DNA of 12,355 nt from an uncultured Verrucomicrobiales bacterium (GTDB taxonomy: Bacteria > Verrucomicrobiota > Verrucomicrobiae > Limisphaerales > CANJSG01), in the NCBI GenBank assembly GCA_946480965.1, contig CAMLMI010000118.1:1-12355 (forward strand), given 5' to 3'. Shown here piece by piece: positions 8,113-12,355 of the stretch. Position 1 is the first letter of the stretch; every line of letters starts with the position of its first letter. The translations under genes were made by a program, and so were the position numbers. Below the pieces are notes generated by a model. It saw only the letters and a program-made list of their open reading frames with translations. It had not been told where the DNA came from and did not search any database.

Positions 8113-8208
8113 GGTTTGGCGATGGTTCCGTCCACGCGCATCCTCCAGACAACGGCACGGCGGACGAAGACTTGATGCCCGCCCGGAACATCCGCCGGTC
8201 GCCAAACC
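8113..8208. repeat. Long imperfect inverted repeat in the divergent kinase/prenyltransferase gap
   Basis: GGTTTGGCGA (8113-8122) is repeated exactly in inverted form as TCGCCAAACC (8199-8208). Inside, GTTCC (8125-8129) can pair with GGAAC (8185-8189), so the 96-bp stretch can fold as one interrupted hairpin. It fills most of the gap between the kinase start (7993, or 8083 if the longer form is used) and the prenyltransferase start (8251). It could be an old dispersed palindromic element or a leader structure. No clear promoter was found within the gap. Confidence 0.4.
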
Positions 8209-8250
8209 TGTTGGCGCGCCTGCGTCGAACTGGTTCAGTCGCCGCGCCGC

Positions 8251-9288
8251 ATGGCCTCCGCCGATCTTCTGACCAGTCTGCTGCGCGACGTGTCGCGCTC
8301 GTTCTACCTGACGCTCCGGGTCCTGCCCCGGGGCGTGCGGCGTCCCATCGGCTTGGCCTACCTGTTGGCGCGGGCCACGGACACGATCGCCGATACGGAA
8401 CTGGTTCCGGTGGAACGGCGCTTGGCCGCGCTGGCCCAGCTTCGCGCCCGGTTGCTCGGCGAATCGTCCGAAGCGGTGCGCTTCGACGATCTGGCCGCCG
8501 CACAACCCGCCGTGCCCGGAGGCGGCTCGGCGGCCGAACGCGTCTTGCTGGAGCGGATCGAAGAAGGCGTCGCCGTCCTGGCGCGGATGGCCCCGGAAGA
8601 CCAGCGCCTTGTCCGGCAGGTGCTCGACACCATCACCTCCGGCCAGGAACTGGACCTGAGGCGGTTCGAGGTCGGCCGGACCGGCGGCGATGCGCCGCGC
8701 GCCCTGGCCACGGCGGCGGAACTGGACGACTACACCTACCGCGTGGCGGGATGTGTGGGAGAATTCTGGACCCATGTTTGCCGAAGATATCTGTTCCCCG
8801 CCCACCCGTTTGGCAACTTCGACCGGTTCCTCGAAAACGGCGTCCGCTTCGGCCAGGGCCTGCAACTGGTCAACATCCTGCGCGACCTGCCGCGCGACCT
8901 CCGCCAGGGCCGTTGCTACGTGCCCCGACAATCCTTGTCCGAAGCGGGCCTAGTGCCCGAAGACCTGCTGCGACCGGAGAACGAACCGCGCTTCCGCCCT
9001 GTCCATGACCGTTTGCTGGCCGATGCGGAGAGCCACTTGGCCGCCGGGTGGGCCTACACGACGACGCTGCCGATGAACCAGCGCCGCGTGCGCCTGGCCT
9101 GCGCGTGGCCGGTGCTGATCGGCGTCCGCACCTTGGCCAAGCTGCAAACCGGACCGGTGCTCGATCCCGCCGTGCGGATCAAAGTGTCGCGGGCGGAGGT
9201 GAAGGCGATCCTCTGGGGCTCGCTCTGGCGATTGCCGTTTCCCGGGGCGTGGAACGGGCAGTTGGAGCGGTGGTCGCGGAAGGGGTGA
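8251..9288 (+). CDS. Squalene/phytoene synthase-family prenyltransferase
   Basis: This encodes 345 residues, typical for the trans-isoprenyl diphosphate synthase (head-to-head) family. SRSFYLTLRVLP (15-26) is the substrate-pocket start. The first Asp-rich motif is DTIAD (44-48) and the second is DLPRD (212-216), set in GLQLVNILRDLPRDLRQGR. Both bind the Mg-diphosphate. YTYRVAGCVGEFWT (161-174) is the conserved central helix. Such enzymes join two farnesyl diphosphates to squalene or dehydrosqualene, or two geranylgeranyl diphosphates to phytoene. The SRSFYLTL start is closer to squalene synthase types, but the exact product cannot be told. No hopanoid or carotenoid gene sits beside it, so it acts with genes elsewhere. 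The start has no visible Shine-Dalgarno motif and no in-frame ATG lies just upstream. Confidence 0.9.
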   Translation: MASADLLTSLLRDVSRSFYLTLRVLPRGVRRPIGLAYLLARATDTIADTELVPVERRLAALAQLRARLLGESSEAVRFDDLAAAQPAVPGGGSAAERVLLERIEEGVAVLARMAPEDQRLVRQVLDTITSGQELDLRRFEVGRTGGDAPRALATAAELDDYTYRVAGCVGEFWTHVCRRYLFPAHPFGNFDRFLENGVRFGQGLQLVNILRDLPRDLRQGRCYVPRQSLSEAGLVPEDLLRPENEPRFRPVHDRLLADAESHLAAGWAYTTTLPMNQRRVRLACAWPVLIGVRTLAKLQTGPVLDPAVRIKVSRAEVKAILWGSLWRLPFPGAWNGQLERWSRKG

Positions 9289-9308
9289 CGTGGCAGGAGC
9301 CGTCACCC
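9283..9308 (+). terminator. Perfect 8-bp hairpin spanning the prenyltransferase stop, between convergent genes
   Basis: GGGTGACG (9283-9290) pairs perfectly with CGTCACCC (9301-9308) over a 10-nt loop, and the stop codon lies inside the left arm. The other gene, on the minus strand, ends at 9325, so the structure serves both 3' ends. There is no T-run. Its form also suits a short dispersed palindrome. Confidence 0.45.
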
Positions 9309-9324
9309 TACCGTCTGAGCCGGT

Positions 9325-10107
9325 TCACAGCCGCTCGTTCCATTCCGGGGAACGATACTTTGTGACCAACTCGGAGAGATCGGGCAGGGGACCGGTTGGT
9401 TCGTGGGCGGACCATGCCTGGGCCACGGCTTGGCGCACGGCGGAACCGGAGAGCGGGAGATTGGTCACGAAGTCGAGATGGCTGCGGCCCGTGCGGTAGT
9501 CGGGCTCGGTCGAAGGATGGTTCAACAAACGCGCGATCTGCGCGAGGTCGAAGCCCAGCAGCAACGTGCCGTGGAAGACGAGCGCGTGACGGCGACGGCG
9601 CTGGGCGTTGCCGGAGAACTTGCGGATGACCGGGGAGCAGTGGGGTGGGGTGGTGGAGTGGTGGAGTGAGTCCGTTTCTCCCGTTGCTCCAGCACTCCAG
9701 CACTCCACGCCCAGGTCCGTGTGGCCTTCGACCACGACACGGTCCCGGAGCAGCGGCTGGAGGGCGTCGCGCATCCGTTCCATGATGAAGCGGTTGGTGC
9801 CCGTGACGGTGGCGAGCGGTCCGTCCGTCGGGAGACGGAGAACCAAGTTGTAGTTCAGGCAGCCAAGACCTTGGACGACGGTGCCGCCGCCGCTGCAGCG
9901 CCGCAGGACCGGGACGCCGGTTTCGGCGCAGGCGGCGAGATTGACCTCGGTGGCGATGCGGTTGCCGTAGCCGACGACGACGAACGGCACGGGTGATTCC
10001 CAGAAGCGCAGGCTCTCAGGCCCGCCGGCGTCGCACCGATCGAGCAGCGCCTCGTCGAGCGCGAGGTTCTCGGCGGGCGTGGGCAGGGACAGGTCCAGCA
10101 AAGTCAC
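9325..10107 (-). CDS. Lipoate-protein ligase / lipoyl-octanoyl transferase family protein with an in-frame repeat insertion
   Basis: This encodes about 260 residues if translation starts at the GTG at 10107. The family start pattern TPAENLALDEALL follows at once. RRCSGGG (69-75) and GCLNYNLVL (82-90) form the first substrate loop. RKFSGNAQ (162-169) carries the family's catalytic lysine (Lys163), followed by VFHGTLLLGFDL. These proteins attach lipoate or octanoate to a lysine on the lipoyl domains of 2-oxoacid dehydrogenase E2 and GcvH. About 23 extra residues (roughly 136-158), rich in Ser, Thr, His, Pro and Cys, lie between TDLG and the catalytic lysine and are the translation of a repeat (9640-9708); most relatives have a short loop there. 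The frame could run up to an ATG at 10239, but that adds the translated heptamer repeat and is not a credible N-terminus. The start has no clear ribosome site. Activity with the insert is uncertain. Confidence 0.8.
   Translation of the reverse strand: MTLLDLSLPTPAENLALDEALLDRCDAGGPESLRFWESPVPFVVVGYGNRIATEVNLAACAETGVPVLRRCSGGGTVVQGLGCLNYNLVLRLPTDGPLATVTGTNRFIMERMRDALQPLLRDRVVVEGHTDLGVECWSAGATGETDSLHHSTTPPHCSPVIRKFSGNAQRRRRHALVFHGTLLLGFDLAQIARLLNHPSTEPDYRTGRSHLDFVTNLPLSGSAVRQAVAQAWSAHEPTGPLPDLSELVTKYRSPEWNERL
9640..9708. repeat. 69-bp purine/pyrimidine-biased palindromic minisatellite inside the lipoate ligase gene
   Basis: The left part has TGGTGGAGTGGTGGAGTG (9651-9668) and the right part CTCCAGCACTCCAGCACTCC (9687-9706). 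Each is a short tandem repeat (TGGTGGAG and CTCCAGCA units), and one is close to the reverse complement of the other. A spacer of about 18 nt, with a TTTCTCCCGTTG core, lies between them. The 69-bp length is a multiple of three, so the gene stays in frame. This looks like a hairpin-forming element inserted into a loop-coding position. Confidence 0.55.
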
Positions 10108-10397
10108 GCCGGGAGCGTTCGCGAAGCAGCGGGGGAAGGGCAATGGGAATGGTGTTGTTCGCGGGTTGTGGGTTGTCCGGCATCTGCCACTGACCACTGA
10201 CCACTGACCACTGACCACTGACCACTGACCACTGACCACTGTGCGGCGAGTGTTCAGTCCTCAGTATTCAGTAACCAGAGATCAGTCGTCCGTCGTCCAC
10301 CCCACGACCCCTGCGGCTGGAATCAGGGGCTGGAGCTTCTGCTGGGGCTGATTCAGGTTGAAGCCATAGCCGACGGGCAGCGTCGGGTGTTGCGCAC
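10108..10397. other. 290-bp divergent gap between lipoate ligase and PQQ-like genes
   Basis: The gap holds the heptamer array (10187-10241), a degenerate continuation (10252-10290) and, further left, two copies of GGGTTGT (about 10163-10176). The right part (10300-10397) is unique sequence with no recognised motif. Promoters for both flanking genes should lie here, but none could be picked with confidence because of the repeats. Confidence 0.6.
10187..10241. repeat. Heptamer tandem repeat (CCACTGA)7.9
   Basis: Seven exact copies of CCACTGA plus six bases of an eighth run without error. The array ends about 80 bp upstream of the likely lipoate ligase start. To the right, TCAGTCC, TCAGTAT and TCAGTAA (10254-10274), then TCAGTCG (10282-10288), repeat the core in the opposite orientation. 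The whole stretch can therefore form an imperfect hairpin and probably arose by duplication and decay. Perfect short arrays of this kind often vary in copy number by slippage. Confidence 0.9.
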
Positions 10398-11714
10398 ATG
10401 AAGAGAGCTTTCTTCCTCCTGGGTTTGGCGGCGGCGTGGTGGGCCGGGTCGCAGGCGAGTCCATTGGTCGCGGCTGAGACCCAACGTCCGCAGCCCAGAT
10501 TGGTCGCCACCTCCGAGCCCGACTGGCCGCAGTTCCGCGGTCCACGCCGCGACGGCATCAGCGACGAACGCGGGTTGCTCCAGAAATGGCCGGAGGGCGG
10601 GCCCAAGGCGCTCTGGAGCACGACGAATCTAGGCCGGGGCTTTTCTTCCCCGATCATCGCCGGGGGCCGCATCTACCTCTCGGGCGACGTGGGCGAGGAG
10701 CTGCATGTCTTCGCGCTCGGGATGGATGGGCAACGTCTCTGGACCGCGACCAACGGCCTCGCCTGGATGAATCCCTATCCGGGCGCGCGCGCCACGGCGG
10801 CCTACGCGGCGGGCAAGCTCTACCTCCAGAACGCGCACGGTCGCGTGACGTGTTTCGACGCCGCCAACGGCAAGGAGCTCTGGGCGGTCGATCTGCTGGC
10901 GAAGTTCGGCGGAAAGAACATCACCTGGGGCCTGAGCGAATGCCTGCTGGTCGATGACACCTCGGTCTATGCGGAGGCCGGAGGCAGCGAGGCCCTGCTG
11001 GTCGCGCTGGACCGGAACACGGGCAACGTGCGTTGGAAGAGCGCGCCCTTGCTGGATTCCGGTCCGGGCCAGCCGGTGGAAAACGCCAGCTACGTGTCGC
11101 CCATCCTCGTGGACTACGCGGGACGTCGGCTCTGGATCGGCTGTTCGCTCAAGCACCTCGTCTGCGCGGATGCCGCCACGGGCAAGATCCTTTGGAAGCG
11201 GCGCATTCCCACGAACTATTCGGTGCTGGCCATGATGCCGGCCCTGGTCGGCGACGGTATTTTCATGACCGCACCGCACGGGCCACCGGGGAAATTCTAC
11301 CGATTTGTTCCGCCAACCGAACCGGGTGGCGATCCGGGCGTGGAAGATGGCTGGACCACGCGGCTCGACACCTGCCAGGGCGGCGTGATCCATGTGGACG
11401 GGCGCATCTACGGCTCTTTTTATCCGGGCCGCAAAGGCTGGGCGGCGCTCGACGCGACCGATGGTCGGCAACTCTACGACGCGCCGGACTTCGTGAAGGG
11501 CGCGGGCCTTTGGGCCGATGGACGGCTCTATGCCTATTCCGAGAACGGCTGGATGCGCTTGCTCGAACCCACGGCGGAGAAGTTCGAGGTGCGGGGCGAG
11601 TTCCGCTTCGCCGAAGCGGGCCAAAACGACGCGTGGGCCCATCCGGTGATCCACCAAGGACGGCTGTATCTGCGTTACCACGAGCGGTTGGTGTGTTTCG
11701 GGGTGGGACGTTGA
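10398..11714 (+). CDS. Secreted PQQ-like beta-propeller repeat protein
   Basis: This encodes 438 residues. Residues 1-20 form a typical signal peptide: MKR, a hydrophobic stretch FFLLGLAAAWWAG, then small residues (cleavage at about A20 or A26). WPQFRGP (43-49) is the hallmark at the start of outer-membrane assembly/PQQ-like propeller proteins common in planctomycetes and verrucomicrobia. Repeated blade motifs follow: FDAANGKELWAVD, LDRNTGNVRWKS, ADAATGKILWKR and LDATDGRQLYDA. These are the typical D-A-x-T-G-K-x-x-W units that form an eight-bladed WD-like propeller. The fold often occurs in alcohol dehydrogenases, but this protein lacks any visible cytochrome or dehydrogenase partner and PQQ binding is not established. 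It is exported to the periplasm or cell surface. No Shine-Dalgarno motif precedes the ATG. The function is unknown. Confidence 0.88.
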   Translation: MKRAFFLLGLAAAWWAGSQASPLVAAETQRPQPRLVATSEPDWPQFRGPRRDGISDERGLLQKWPEGGPKALWSTTNLGRGFSSPIIAGGRIYLSGDVGEELHVFALGMDGQRLWTATNGLAWMNPYPGARATAAYAAGKLYLQNAHGRVTCFDAANGKELWAVDLLAKFGGKNITWGLSECLLVDDTSVYAEAGGSEALLVALDRNTGNVRWKSAPLLDSGPGQPVENASYVSPILVDYAGRRLWIGCSLKHLVCADAATGKILWKRRIPTNYSVLAMMPALVGDGIFMTAPHGPPGKFYRFVPPTEPGGDPGVEDGWTTRLDTCQGGVIHVDGRIYGSFYPGRKGWAALDATDGRQLYDAPDFVKGAGLWADGRLYAYSENGWMRLLEPTAEKFEVRGEFRFAEAGQNDAWAHPVIHQGRLYLRYHERLVCFGVGR

Positions 11715-11838
11715 GGGGACCTGTCGGATTTTCCGGCGTGGCTAATGCCGAGGGTTAGGCGGGCTCACGCGCGAGGCGTGGCCCAGAAAAACCTTTGCCC
11801 GGCTTTCCCCCAAAGCCCAGATTGTCGTCCATTGATCT
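11715..11838 (+). promoter_or_regulatory. 124-bp gap and aceE leader with hairpins
   Basis: The leader contains GGCTTT-CCCCC-AAAGCC (11801-11817), a 6-bp perfect stem ending 21 nt before the aceE start. CTTTG (11793-11797) could instead pair with CAAAG (11811-11815), so two mutually exclusive folds are possible. A weaker stem GGGCTCAC/GTGGCCC (11761-11784) lies just upstream and might end the previous transcript. No ribosome site precedes the ATG, and no clear promoter was seen. Confidence 0.25.
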
Positions 11839-12355
11839 ATGAGTTTGTCTGAAACCCAAGCCCGCAAGTCCGCCAGCAAGAGCGCCGCCGCCCAGAACGG
11901 CCGGGGCAATGGCGATCCCTCGCAGGCGTGGATCGATTCGCTGGAAAACGCGCTCGAATCCATGCTGCTCCACCAGGAGCCGGAGAACGCGGGCCGCTTC
12001 CTCGACGGCTTCCTCCAGCGTCTCCGCCAGGCCGGCGTGCAGGCCCCCGCCACCACGCAGACGCCCTATTGCAACACGATCCCGGCCGACCAGGAGCCCG
12101 AGTATCCCGGCGACCGTGAGCTGGAAAAGAAGATCAAGTCCTACGCCCGCTGGAACGCGATGGCGATGGTCGTGAACGCGAACTCCGACGCCAAGGGCAT
12201 CGGCGTGGGCGGCCACATCTCCAGCTACGCCTCCGCCGCCACGATCTACGAGGTGGCCTACAACCACTTCTTCCGCGCCCCGACCGAGGATTTCCCCGGC
12301 GACCAGATCTACTTCCAGGGCCACGTCACGCCCGGCAACTACGCCCGCGCCTTCC
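11839..12355 (+). CDS. aceE: Pyruvate dehydrogenase E1 component (homodimeric type), 3' end cut by window edge
   Basis: The first 172 residues run to the window edge. The start MSLSETQARK is followed by an Ala/Ser-rich lead of about 25 residues. SQAWIDSLENALESMLLHQ (28-46) is the leading helix typical of AceE. TPYCNTIPADQEPEYPGD, then ELEKKIKSYARWNAMAMV, GGHISSYASAATIYEVAYNHFFR and YFQGHVTPGNYARAF match the conserved N-terminal block of the homodimeric bacterial enzyme. AceE uses thiamine diphosphate to decarboxylate pyruvate and passes the acetyl group to lipoyl-E2, forming acetyl-CoA. The thiamine diphosphate site lies partly beyond the edge. The E2 and E3 genes would be expected downstream but are outside the window. 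A lipoyl-transferase gene lies at 9325-10107. Confidence 0.93.
   Translation, partial: MSLSETQARKSASKSAAAQNGRGNGDPSQAWIDSLENALESMLLHQEPENAGRFLDGFLQRLRQAGVQAPATTQTPYCNTIPADQEPEYPGDRELEKKIKSYARWNAMAMVVNANSDAKGIGVGGHISSYASAATIYEVAYNHFFRAPTEDFPGDQIYFQGHVTPGNYARAF

Noticed and set aside
10108..10239. N-terminal extension of the lipoate ligase up to the ATG at 10239
   Set aside because: The added residues (MVSGQWSVV and repeats of it) are just the translation of the CCACTGA heptamer array; homologous sequence begins at about TLLDLSLPTPAENL.
10187..10290. CRISPR array
   Set aside because: The units are 7 bp and contiguous, with no spacers and no cas genes nearby.
10268..10672. Minus-strand open frames overlapping the PQQ-like gene start, including the phrase LNQPQQKLQPLIPAAG
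   Set aside because: One frame looked faintly protein-like, but no known family was recognised and it overlaps the signal peptide of a clear secreted protein. A decayed gene remnant at about 10300-10397 is possible but cannot be supported.
11793..11817. Riboswitch or attenuator before aceE from alternative pairings
   Set aside because: The stems are only 5-6 bp, there is no known aptamer pattern and no leader peptide, so only hairpins are noted.

Overview
The window is GC-rich bacterial chromosome and is densely coded. It reads most like a member of the Verrucomicrobiota or a close PVC relative. This is inferred from the WPQFRGP-type PQQ-like beta-propeller secreted protein, a stand-alone squalene/phytoene synthase, a homodimeric-type pyruvate dehydrogenase E1, starts that mostly lack a Shine-Dalgarno motif, and several palindromic or tandem repeats that look dispersed. 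No tRNA, rRNA, CRISPR array, transposase or phage gene was seen.

Layout. Positions 1-2910 (minus strand) hold two tandem paralogous HDOD-domain genes, the left one cut by the window edge. A 328-bp gap between them carries an 88-bp imperfect palindrome and two small hairpins. Positions 3071-4864 (plus) encode a two-enzyme fusion: an N-terminal TrhO-type rhodanese (tRNA uridine-34 hydroxylase family) joined to a C-terminal RluA-family pseudouridine synthase. Positions 4931-7993 (minus) encode a large membrane-bound hybrid sensor kinase with the order CHASE-like sensor, PAS, PAS, HisKA, HATPase and receiver. It converges on the fusion gene across a 66-bp gap that can fold into a nested hairpin. 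Positions 8251-9288 (plus) encode a squalene/phytoene synthase-type prenyltransferase, divergent from the kinase across a gap with a long inverted repeat. Positions 9325-10107 (minus) encode a lipoate/octanoate-transferase-type protein, interrupted in frame by a low-complexity palindromic repeat. Upstream of it lies a heptamer tandem array. Positions 10398-11714 (plus) encode a secreted PQQ-like beta-propeller protein. From 11839 the pyruvate dehydrogenase E1 gene (aceE) begins and runs off the right edge.

How the genes relate. Most are single transcription units with alternating strands, so there is no obvious operon. Two loose links can be made. The HDOD pair and the hybrid kinase are both signal-transduction proteins. 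The lipoyl-transferase gene lies near aceE, and the E2 partner of that E1 carries lipoate. The most notable points are the TrhO-RluA fusion, the in-frame repeat insertion just before the catalytic lysine of the lipoate ligase-like protein, and four or five different palindromic or tandem repeats at gene ends and in gaps.
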